Positions 11,117 through 21,223 of a stretch of DNA of 64,000 nucleotides are shown one piece after another. The notes beneath the pieces are model-generated. The model did not search any database, was not told the DNA's origin, and was given only the letters and a program-made list of their open reading frames with translations. Within the stretch, counting starts at the first letter, position 1; each line of letters begins with the position of its first letter. The stretch is taken from assembly GCF_026914185.1 (NCBI RefSeq), contig NC_070573.1, forward strand, positions 1,736,001 to 1,800,000. Reading direction: 5' to 3'. The stretch comes from Puccinia triticina. Lineage: Eukaryota; Basidiomycota; Pucciniomycetes; Pucciniales; Pucciniaceae. Both the position numbers and the translations under genes were made by a program.

Positions 11117-12837
11117 GTTGGTGACAGTTAAGGTTGGTGCCTGTCACCGACTAGGTTATGATCTATGTCCATGTAAGGGAAGTACATAGATGACAACGCC
11201 TAATTTTCACATAAGTGCATACCATACTCTAACAGAACTCGTCTGGGTGTTTCATCACATTATTTGTCACAATTCCTCTAGCTTAACTAAGCCTCTCAAA
11301 CGGAGGGTCCGGGGGACCTCGCCCGGAGGGTTCTCCGCAGGAGAGGCTTGCACCTAATGTCTGAAGTCTGGCAGGGAAAGGAAGGATATCCAACCCCAAA
11401 GCCACTAAATAATGATTTAAAAATCAGCAAAATATGTACAAAAAAAACTGAATAGACATTTTCATTGGCAGTGCTGATGGGCACCCTCACCCAAAATTGT
11501 GAGCAAAAAGCTCCAAAACTGATTGAAGGAATTGGTTTTGAAGGTCAAAGGAATCCTGAAGGATATTGCATTTCTCTGAAGATCCATTTTTGGATTTTCT
11601 GATAATATGCACAATTGTATTTCCTTCCTGCAACAAAATGCAACACTACATGTGTAGGATCTTTGGGCTTGCGGATCCAGGATCCACCAGGCCTGATGGT
11701 TGCGCATCCTTAGTTTACATTTCTTCATGTTTTTTTATTTTTAAAACATTAGTACAGTGCAAATGGTTTGGATTGAGGAGATGAGACCAGTGCCAAATGA
11801 GAGCTGAGGTCCAGAAGTATGTTTTGGCTCTGGGGAAAGTCCACAGGAACTGAGGGGGAGGCTGGCTGAGGCTTAATATTTTCCCTCCAGCCATTTGTGA
11901 TTTCTTTCCCAGCCACAATTTCAACATTACGTGCAAGTCCCTCCCTGCGGGAGGGGCTGCTTTGCGGCCAGCCACAGTGAGCCTGCCACCAGGGGGGACT
12001 TGTGTTAAGTTAGCAAATTCCTCACTGTGTGAAGGTGTAGGGAGTTCAACTGGCATCCAATCAACATCACCCGGCCGCCAATCACCGCACGCAGGGAAGC
12101 TTTGCCCCACAACAGTTTTACTACAGATGTATTTACATAGTTTTGTTTTCTCTCCCAACCCATTGTAAGAATTGTTAGAGGACAGTTGGATCATGGAGTT
12201 AGAGTCAAGATTACAAAACCTACTACAAGCATAATCATGTACTTAGCGGAAAACCTAGTCTGTGATGTCCCGGGGGTTTCACCCGGTTAGGGTTTGTAGA
12301 TAATATTTAGTCTGGAAGATCCCGCACCCCAGCTCTAATCTTTTCCCTCACCAAGATTGGATACCAGGATCCACCAGCGCTGACAGCTGACAGCAACGGG
12401 AATGTATTGTTCAGGTTATGAGTATTTCCTTTTTTTATCTTGCAATCTATACCAAGATTGGAGACCAGGATCCACCAGCGCCAACAGCTGACAGTGACAG
12501 GACTGTATCGTCCAGATCCCATTTGCCTATATCCATAGGGCATCTTACAAGAATCACACACAGGCAGAAGCTTCAATGAAAGCTTGAATCTGAATCAAGT
12601 TCATTCTAATTGCAGCCCCACAGAATGATAGCTGCCTTGAACATTTGATTAGGGAACTCAGTTCACATGACCTCCTATGTGAAGCCTAAAAGAAACACCA
12701 GGGCCACTGATAGGTTAGACTGGAGAGAAAAGCCGTGGTGCTTGAAAGTGGTTGACATGGCTACACCACAGCCCATCTCAAGTTTCAAAGTCCTGAGAAT
12801 GGGGGGTGGGACTGTTTGGTGAACGATTTTCTCCTGC
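11117..12837. other. Intergenic stretch with short inverted repeats, no gene recognised
   Basis: A hairpin-prone segment lies at 11279-11351 (CTTAACTAAGCCTCTC ... GAGAGGCTTG), similar in style to 29945-30010 and 30325-60375-type AAGTCCCTCC/GGAGGGACTT hairpins elsewhere. Two inverse copies of the 9971 repeat unit lie at about 12342-12515. The short open frames have no recognisable domains. Confidence 0.4.
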
Positions 12838-13481
12838 CCAGTGTGGTAGATGGAAAGGTTCCACTACATCAAAAATAAAAAATTTTCTCTGTTTTCTTTC
12901 CTTTACATAAAATTCATCAGAAATCACGGACTATGGCGCAAGGACGGGACTTTACAGGACCAGAAGTTACATTCCAAGCTACATATACACCTGACCTCCT
13001 ATTACAACCTCACGTTTACATATACACCCCAGCTGCTGGACAGCTACCCATACTCATTTACACTGCACATACATTCTAAATTAGTGGATATTCACAACTG
13101 ACAGCTGCAGGTGACATCATAGAAGTACCACGTTAAATCCCTCATGTTCTGACCAATCATAGTCACTCATTCAGATGTTTGTGCCTGCTACACGTCATGT
13201 AAATTTCCAACCTTCCAACCAACCACATTCACTCATTCAGTTTCCCTGCAGCTAAAATCCCTCATACAGTGCTTCCTTGTAGCTAAATTCCCTCACATTT
13301 GTCTATATAAGGAGCTCTCCCCCCCCCTCAGTGGTTTTTTCCTCAGTTCATTTACTGACCAATTACAGTCACCCCAACATTTACATAAACAACCTTACAT
13401 ATACTTAACAACCTACATACATAACAACCCTTACAATAACAATATCAACAAATTGTTTAGTGTCTTCAACAAGCTCATCTT

Positions 13482-14000
13482 TATTGAGGCATACAGAGCC
13501 GGGCATACTCTCATGCGCCGTGCTGCGGACTTGGACCGTTTAGGTTTGAACTTAGATGATGATACTCAGCAACCCTAAGTGTTTATGTAGTGTTTATGTC
13601 TACCCTCGTAGTTGTTTTCATTCATTCTCACTTTCTTGTTTTCTTCATCAAACTCATTCAAACTTCATTTATCACTCAGTCTTAGGTATGCTCTTGTATC
13701 ATTCTTCTTGTTCTCATGTTCTATTCTCATTGGTTTTGTTTTCTCTCAGGTGTGCTTCCACCTCGCTTGTGTCGTCGCTTCAGTGTTCATCTCACTCACA
13801 GCATCTTGCTGTTTCAGGTTAGTATATCGTAGTTGTTTTCATTCATTCTCACTTTCTTGTTTTCTTCATTGAACTCATTCAAACTTTATTTATCACTCGG
13901 TCTTAGGTGTGCTTCCACCTTGCTCGTGTCGTCGCTTCAGTGTTCATCTCACTCACAGCATCTTGCTGTTTCAGGTTGCACTCCCCTTTGTCGTCCATTA
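13482..14000 (+). repeat. Copia-2 5' LTR
   Basis: It starts TATTGAGGCAT and ends GTCCATTA. It contains two ~70-bp units that begin GGTGTGCTTCCACC and end TTTCAG. The 3' LTR has three such units. Confidence 0.9.
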
Positions 14001-14012
14001 GGTTATGAGCCC
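14001..14012 (+). promoter_or_regulatory. Copia-2 primer-binding site
   Basis: GGTTATGAGCCC lies directly at the LTR end, complementary to the initiator tRNA-Met anticodon arm as in Copia-1, -3 and -4. Confidence 0.7.
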
Positions 14013-14049
14013 GCGCTCCGTTTAGCTCTCGTAAACCGTCACGCTCAAT

Positions 14050-15035
14050 ATGTCTGACAACAAGTCATTTCCAATCCTCATCAACACCAACTGGGATGCC
14101 TGGAAGCTTAAATTCCGTGGTTACTGCATGCAGCACAAGCTGGCCAAATACCACAAGGGCTGTGCTATTCCCGTGGATGAGGCACTTCGGGCTGATCATC
14201 TCGATAAAGAAGAACAGGTCGCCGGTATCCTCCACCAATCCATTGGACAAATCAATCACCAACGGTTTGTCACACCGCAGAATGAGAAGAAACCAAACCT
14301 CATCTGGGCTCTACTTGTGGGGTACTACAAATCCCATTTGGCCCAGAACCAGTCGGTTGTCTACCTCGACTTCTGCACCTTTCCATACAGGGGCAGCGTG
14401 TCCACCTTCATCGATGATCTCAACGCCGGTCTGAGCCGAGTGGCTTTGGTTGGTCTCATCATTGGCCAACCAGAAAAAGCCAATCTCAAAGAGTCTCTGC
14501 TCTGCAAAATTATCTTCAACAAACTCCCTGAAGAATACAAGCATCTCAAGGCAAGTTTGTTCAATCAACGTCCAATCACCCTTGACTTGATCAAAGCTGC
14601 TCTCGAAAACGAACGCACCGGGTCGTTATCGGTCTCTCACCACACCACCTCAATTTTGGCGGCTCCAGTCATCAACAAGAGTTGGCAATGTCGGCCACCA
14701 CCACACCTCCATTCTGTGCCCCCAGAACTCACAACCCGGCGACTAAGCACTTGGCAGCTGATTGCAAGGCTCTCAAAAAGAAGAAGAAGCCAACCGCTAA
14801 AGCAGCAACCTCTAAACAACCAATCAGCGACAACAACGACACCACTGATACCTCTTCAATCAGCACCACGAGCAGTGGACTTCTCTGCATTTACAAGGCT
14901 CTCTCTGCGGTTCAGACCAACGACGTCTGTTTCCTTGACAGTGGCGCCAGCCACCACATGTTCAGCAATAAGAAGCGCCTCACTGACTACCACAGCAGGA
15001 CAACTCAGATATCTCTTGCGGACAGTAACCACCTC
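14050..15035 (+). pseudogene. gag: Copia-2 gag and protease
   Basis: The ATG of MSDNKSFPILINTNWDAWK opens a Copia Gag with the UBN2-type core (about residues 1-200). A +1 frame change near 14680 separates it from the rest, which reads CAPRTHNPATKHLAADC (remnant of the Cys/His motif), then SISTTSSGLLCI and the protease active site FLDSGASHHM near 14935. The frame ends at NHL, where the CACCA element inserted. It continues at 16862 as ESIREGYVRIIA. Copia-4 reads this Gag-protease junction in one frame, so the shift here is probably a mutation rather than programmed frameshifting. Confidence 0.85.
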
Positions 15036-16861
15036 CACCAGGAAAAAAAAGTAGTCACTTGATGGCAAGTGACATGAAACAGCTTTGTTTTCAGCTCCAA
15101 AACTACTCCAATGATGCTCCTCTCCACCAGCACATCTAGGGCTCACATGACAGGTGTCAGGATCAAAGCACTCAATGTGAAAAAACCAGATTATGCTCAG
15201 CTTTGGCCCTGGCCCAGCTGATGCTCAGCTTTTACCCTGGCTCAGCTGATGCTCAGCTTTTAACCTGGCTCAGCTGATGCTCAGTTTTTTCCCTGGCCCA
15301 GCTGATGCTCAGCTTTGGAACCAGCCACCTGATGCTCATCTTTGGCCCTGGCACAGCTGATGCTCAGCCTTGGCCATGGCTCAGCTGATGCTCAGCTTTG
15401 GCCCTAGCCTAGCTGATTTTCAGCTCTGGTCCTGTCCAAGCTGATTCCCATCTTTTTCCCTGGTCTGGCTCAGCTGATACTCAGCAAGCTGGGCATCAGC
15501 TGGCCAGCTGGCCCAGGAATGGGTCAAAGCTGAGTATCAACTGGGACAGGACTAGGAAAATGCTGAGCAAGGACTGGTAAAAAGCTGAGCATCAGCTGTA
15601 GAGATGGCAATCGGTACCCAGGTACCCACCGCGTGTCCGGGTACCGCCTGCTTTTTTGGCCCAAAACAGATACCCGTACCCGTACTCGGCACCCGCGGCG
15701 GCGGTACCCGGGTCTTTCTGGCGGGTACCGGCGGTACCCGCCAAGTTGTTTTTTGTAGATATGTGCCTGCTCGCCGAGAGGGGGCTTCTGCGAGCTGGTA
15801 TCAGTATACCTGCCGCCGAGAGAGGATTTATACCTGCTTCTCGGCGAGCACTGGTATACACACACCAGCTCGCCGAGAGGCATTCCTCTCGGCGAGCTGG
15901 TGGGGGTATACCTGCTCGCCGAGAGGAATCCCTCTCGGCGAGCTGGTGTGTGTATACCAGTGCTCGCCAAGAGGAATCCCTCTCGGCGAGCCGGTCATGG
16001 TGTGTGTACACCAGCTTTCCGAACTCTCGGCGAGCTGTTGTGTGTACACCAGCTCTCCGACCTCTCGGCGAGCTGTTGTGTGTACACCAGCTCTCCGACC
16101 TCTCGGCGAGCTGGTGTGTGTACACCAGCTCTCCAACCTCTCGGCGAGCTGGTGTGTGTATACCTGCTCGCCAAGAGGAATCCCTCTTGGCGGGCTGGTG
16201 GGCGAGCTGGTGGCGCTGCAGCCGAGGATATCACACAGGACTTGCAGGAGACAAGTCCAGAAGGGGGTCGGGGACATACACAGCGGAAAATAGGTAGCAG
16301 TATTGGCGGGTATCAAGCGGCGGTACCCGGGTACCCGCCTAAAAATCACACAAAAACCAACACCCGTACCCGTACTTGGCACCCGCGGCAGCGGTACCCG
16401 CAACCCTGATGAGTACCCGCCGGCGGGTGCCGGGTACCGCCGCGCGGGTACCCGTTTGCCATCTCTAATCAGCTGCGCAAGTACTAGTACAAATCTGAGC
16501 ATCACCTGGGCAAGGACTGGTCAAAAGGCTTTATTCCAATTCTGAGAGCAAGCTGTGTGAAAAAGCTGAGTATGAGCTGGGCAAAAAAGCTGAGTATGAG
16601 CTGGGCAAAAAAGCTGAGTATGAGCTGGGCAAAAAAGCTGAGTATGAGCTGGGTACCAAAGCTGAGTATCAGCTGGATAGAACTGAGGATCATTTGAGCT
16701 CATCAAAAACTGAATAGGACCTCCTTGGTAAATTTTGGAAGGTGAGGAGATTGTTGGGAGATTGGGGTAGATAGTGGATAGATATTGGATAGATGGTTGG
16801 TAGCTGGCTGGAGCTGGTGTGATGTCACTTGTCATCAACTGACTAGTTTATTTTCCTGGTG
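15036..16861. mobile_element. Non-autonomous CACCA-type DNA transposon, A-rich TIR family (copy 2)
   Basis: The TIR CACCAGGAAAAAAAAGTAGT is mirrored at 16820-16861. The TSD ctc lies at 15033-15035 and 16862-16864. GCTCAGCTTTGG-type subterminal motifs run forward on the left (15190-15430) and in inverse form (GCTGAGTATGAGCTGGG) on the right (16560-16680). It contains a hAT-like MITE at 15599-16467. No transposase is present. Confidence 0.88.
15599..16467. mobile_element. hAT-like MITE nested in the CACCA element
   Basis: The TIR is TAGAGATGGCAA with GGTACCC-rich subterminal arms (TTGCCATCTCTA on the right). The 8-bp TSD atcagctg (15591-15598 and 16468-16475) is diagnostic of hAT. The 869-bp interior has about ten copies of a CTCGCCGAGAGG / TCTCGGCGAGCTGGTGTGTG unit. 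It has no transposase. Frames through it are repeats, not genes. Confidence 0.88.
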
Positions 16862-19800
16862 CTCGAATCAATAAGGGAAGGATATGTGCGAATCATCGCC
16901 AACAACGGCACGGAGTTGAAACTCAAGGCTCTTCATGTTCCGGGTTTAGCAGGCACTCTTATAAGCTTCAGCAGATTGTTTGAGCGTGGCTGCAATGTGG
17001 TGCAAACTAGTTTGACTACATTTGACCTGATCCGCAACAAGTCAGTCATCCTCTCCACAGCGGTCATAGGAGGCGTCTGCAACATCAAATTGGCACCCAG
17101 TTCTCAAGGTCAGTCCACCGGTCCTATTGCCAATTCCTCAACTTCATCTGACATCAATACTCTTCACAGATCAGCCGGACATCCAAACATCAAGGCTTTA
17201 ATCAAGCTGTTTCCAGGCACAAAAGCTTTGAAAATCAACTGCGAAGCCTGTTTGCTCTCTAAATCTCACAGACTTCCTTTCCCAGGTTCTCTTCCAGAAG
17301 CCTCACATCCGCTTGAGTACGTCTACATGGACCTCAGCAGACAAATCAATCCTCGTTCTTTCAGAGGAAAAGAATATTACTTTAAAATCACAGATTTTTA
17401 TACTTGTTATTGTCATGTCTACTTGTTATCCAAAAAGTCTCAAACTTTCTCATTCTTCATGCAATACTATCATGAGGTCACCAACCATCATTCTTCAAAC
17501 ATTAAGACGGTTATCTTTGATGGAGGTGGCGAGTTCAATTCAACTGAGTTTCTCGACTTCCTCAAAAGCAAGGGAATCACTGTTCAAGTCACGGCTCCCT
17601 CCACTCCCCAGCAAAACTCCGTAGCTGAGCAAGGAAACCGGTCAACATCAGAGAAGGCAAGATGTATGCTCAAGCAAACCAAGCTCCCATCTGGATACTG
17701 GGCTGAAGCCGTCTCCACTGCAGTCCTCCTCAAAAACATCACACCAATAAGGAAACTGAAGTGGGACACCCCGCACAACAAGTGGTTTGGCTCACCCTTC
17801 AATGTGTCTCGGCTAAAACCTTTTGGATGCCTCACTTACGCCAACATTCAAAAGAAACTCTGCAATGGCAAATTTGGCGACACTGCAAAGAAAGGCTTAC
17901 TAGTTGGATACCAGCTGGGGACGCATAACTGGCGCGTCCTCCTACCAGGAGGGAAAGTGGAGCGCTGTCACGACATAACTTTTGTCAAGACAGAATTTCC
18001 AGGAGTCTCCGCTTTCTTGCCAGCTGATCCTTCATATCACTTCAATCCTCTCACTCCTTTCAAATTTGTCGAATTTGTCAAACCCTCGCCTTTGTCTCCC
18101 ACTTCATCTCCCAACTCCATGCTTGATGTTCTTGAGTGGCGTACAGCGGAAGATGAACTTGATCTTGATGCTCCGTTGATTGACGTCAACTCTTTCTTTG
18201 AAAGGCCCGAACCAACACCCACAACTCCAGTCTCAAACATCAGTCCAGAAGATTCTCAGCAAAACAGCTCATCGTCTCAGTCGACTGAGGTGCCACAAAG
18301 GCCGAAGCCTGGTTATGAAATTCTTCTCACTTCAGACATTGCGCCAAAAAACATCAGTTCCAAAATTGATCCCTCTCACATTCTTTGCACCAAGAGGAGA
18401 GCCAATCTGGCGAGGGCTCTTGTTGCCTCGGACATTCCTCGCACGCACCAAGAGGCCATGCTATCGTTGGAAGCTTCTTCCTGGACCCAAGCAGTTGAAT
18501 CCGAGCTTACGGCTATGAAAGACCTTAAAGTGTGGACCATCGAAGTAATTCCGGGTGACGAGTCCCTCCTTGGCACTGTCTGGGTTTTCTGTAAGAAGAA
18601 AAACTCTGAAGGCATTGTTGTCAAGTTCAAAGCACAATTGTGCGCACAGGGATCTCAGCAGAAAGACGGTTACGGATTCACTTATGCACCGACGGGCAGG
18701 TCCACCAGTCTAAGGGCCGCGCTCATTGTTGGTCTTTCCCGCGGCTACGCTATTCACCAAATGGACGCCAAGAATGCCCTTCTCAAAGGCAACCTGAAGG
18801 ACTCTGTATATCTTTGTCCTCCGCCTGGCCTGGAGGTTCCGAAAGGATACTGCTTGAAACTCCACAAAGCCATATACGGCCTTAAGCAGGCTCCTAGGGT
18901 CTGGTATGCTGAGCTGAAGTCATTCTTTGACTCCATCAATTTTTATCCCTTGCTGGCGGATCCCTGCCTCTTCACCTCTCATGTTCCTGGCTGGGAGTGC
19001 TTTCTTCATGTTTACGTTGATGATATGATCATCATCAGCCACAAAGTGGACAGGTTCAAGAAGCTCATCTCGGCAAAGTTCCGCATGGAGGACCTTGGTG
19101 AGGCCCGACACATCCTTGGAATCAAGTTGACTTGATCATCAAAATACAAAATCCTTCTGAATCAAGAAGTGTACACACAGTCAACACTCAAGAATTGCGG
19201 CATGGTTGACTGTCGTACAACTCCAACTCCAATGCTGCCTAACTCACGCCTTGTCAAAAGCTCAGACAAAGATCACGCGGCATTTTGACAACTCAAAGTC
19301 AATTATCGAGAAGCTCTAGGGTTGCTCAACTATCTTTCAGTTTCCACACGCCCGGACATTTCATTCACTGTGTCTCAACTCTCACAGCATCTTGAAAAAC
19401 CTGGGATGCTGCATTGGAAGGCAGTGCAGCATCTCCTTTGCTATCTAGCAGGAACCAAACACCACGGTATACTGTTGGATGGTTCTGGCAACTTGAATGA
19501 AATTGCTATCTATACCAATGCTGATTTTGTGAACTGCACCAACAATCGCAGATCCTATTTGGGGTACGTCACAATGTTTGCTGGCAATCTTCTTTCCTGG
19601 CACTCCAAGAAACAACAAACAGTCTCAACGTCCACCACTGAGGCGGAATACAGGGCTCTGTTTGAAGGCACGCAGGAATCAGTCTGGCTTAAATATTTGT
19701 TCTCTAGTCTTTTGGTATCATTCACCAGCAAATTTGAAGTCTTTGTTGATAATCAGAGCGCCATTGCTCTCGCCACCAACCCAATCTTTCAACAAAGATC

Positions 19801-19969
19801 AAAACATATCAACATCATTTATCACTGGCTCCGCAAGGTTCATGACACGGGGCTTATTCACATCAACTACATATCAACCAATCATCAAAAAGCTGACATG
19901 TGCACAAAGGCACTTGGTCAACAAAAACACCAGCAAGTAATCGCCAATCTCAAGATCCAACGGCAATGA
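16862..19969 (+). pseudogene. pol: Copia-2 pol: integrase, reverse transcriptase, RNase H
   Basis: From ESIREGYVRIIA the frame is open to a TGA at 19133-19135. It contains the GAG-pre-integrase H/C region (HRSAGHPNIKAL ... CEACLLSKSH), the integrase core (VYMDLSRQINPRS, then FDGGGEFN, then QQNSVAEQ with E in the third position), the RVT_2 domain (GTVWVFCKKKNSEG, HQMDAKNALLKG, YGLKQAPRVW) and the catalytic YVDDMIIISH near 19014. After the stop, RNase H continues at 19322-19969 (LLNYLSVSTRPDISFT, STTEAEYRAL, FVDNQSAIALATNP). A second stop lies near 19287. It would reverse-transcribe and integrate the element. It is nearly complete but interrupted, so it is unlikely to be active. Confidence 0.92.
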
Positions 19970-19980
19970 GAGAGGGGGGG

Positions 19981-20567
19981 TATTGAGGCATAGAGAGCCA
20001 GGCATACTCTCATGCGCCGTGCTGCGGACTTCGACCGTTTAGGTTTGAACTTAGATGATGATACTCAGCAACCCTAAGTGTTTATGTAGTGTTTATGTCT
20101 ACCCTCGTAGTTGTTTTCATTCATTCTCACTTTCTTGTTTTCTTCATTGAACTCATTCAAACTTCATTTATCACTTGGTCTTAGGTATGCTCTTGTATCA
20201 TTCTTCTTGTTCTCATGTTCTATTCTCATTGGTTTTGCTTTCTCTCAGGTGTGCTTCCACCTTGCTCGTGTTGTCGCTTTGGTGTTCATCTCACTCACAG
20301 CATCTTGCTGTTTCAGGTTAGTATATTGTAGTCGTTTTCATTCATTCTCACTTTCTTGTTTTCTTCATCAAACTCATTCAAACTTCATTTATCACTCGGT
20401 CTTAGGTGTGCTTCCACCTCGCTTGTGTTGTCGCTTCAGTGTTCATCTCACTCACAGCATCTTGCTGTTTCAGGTGTGCTTCCACCTCGCTTGTGTCGTT
20501 GCTTCAGTGTTCATCTCACTCACAGCATCTTGCTGTTTCAGGTTGCACTCCCCTTTGTTGTCCATTA
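19981..20567 (+). repeat. Copia-2 3' LTR
   Basis: It starts TATTGAGGCATAG right after the polypurine tract GAGAGGGGGGG (19970-19980) and ends TCCATTA. It has three intron-like units against two in the 5' LTR, so it is 587 bp against 519 bp. Confidence 0.9.
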
Positions 20568-20600
20568 ATCTTGAACCAACCAACCCTATCACTTCATTAA

Positions 20601-20633
<33 letters not shown>

Positions 20634-20862
20634 TCTGATAGTATAGAAGGGCAGAGTTTGCACCTCCATCATCCCCTTCTCCATTCAGCAAAAGTTTCTC
20701 AGGAACACTTTTTGAGTCTTACACCAGCAAGCAACATTCTCACGCAGTTGAGAGAATCAATTGGTTTCTGAGGTTAGGGTTCTACTAACGTTTTGGGAAC
20801 ACTCCCATGAAAGGGTTGAGGAACATTCCCCAACCAGCCACTTGCATTTTGGCCGGTGGAAG

Positions 20863-21223
20863 TGTAAGGACTCCAATTTGGGGTCCTTCACTGTCTGTCC
20901 GAGTAGGGGCGCAGAGGGTGAACCTTGAGGGAAGTCTGGTTCACGGGGCTATGTATTGCTCAGGGTGGAAGGAAAAACCTAGCCGGGAGAGATATGGGCG
21001 CAGGGATCTCTCAGTAAATACATGAACAATTGGGGAAGAGGAGAAACAACTGGGAATGAGGAAAAGGGCAAAAGGGAGGAAACGGCTTACCTAGCCGGGA
21101 GAGATATGGGCGCAGAGATCTCTACCGGCTAGGAAGGTGGAAGAGGGGCCGGATGATATAGTTGAACGGGAAATGCGCCTGTGATTGTCCTTGTGAAACC
21201 TCGCGGTACGCGGGGGCTTCACA
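20863..21223 (-). repeat. 3' LTR of the gag-only element
   Basis: It is 361 bp with TG...CA ends and contains an internal direct repeat (CCTAGCCGGGAGAGATATGG) about 110 bp apart. It lies next to the polypurine tract at 21224-21236. Confidence 0.88.

Larger units (their letters stand above)
13482..20567 (+). mobile_element. Copia-2: Ty1/Copia LTR retrotransposon
   Basis: LTRs 13482-14000 and 19981-20567 flank gag-pol. The TSD atctt lies at 13477-13481 and 20568-20572. The LTR ends are TATTGAGG...CCATTA, not TG...CA. A half-tRNA PBS follows the 5' LTR, and a GAGAGGGGGGG tract precedes the 3' LTR. A CACCA element (15036-16861) interrupts the region downstream of the protease. The pol part is long and keeps YVDD, but a gag frameshift and a stop at 19133 make it defective. 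Confidence 0.94.
12842..20723 (+). mobile_element. Solo LTR, family L1, split by Copia-2
   Basis: It starts TGTGGTAGATGGAAA at 12842 and ends GAGTCTTACA at 20723. The TSD ccag lies at 12838-12841 and 20724-20727. With Copia-2 (13482-20567 plus one TSD) removed, about 790 bp of LTR remain. A TATA box (TCTATATAAGG) is at about 13303. The matching TSD on both sides of an 8-kb interval shows that Copia-2 inserted into an existing LTR. Confidence 0.85.

Noticed and set aside
14650..14700. Programmed frameshift between Copia-2 Gag and protease
   Set aside because: No slippery heptamer or pseudoknot is evident, and Copia-4 reads the same junction in one frame, so a mutation is simpler.
15604..16505. 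Overlapping long frames in 15.6-16.5 kb as coding genes
   Set aside because: They come from tandem CTCGCCGAGAGG units inside a hAT-like MITE. Every frame is open because of the repeat period.
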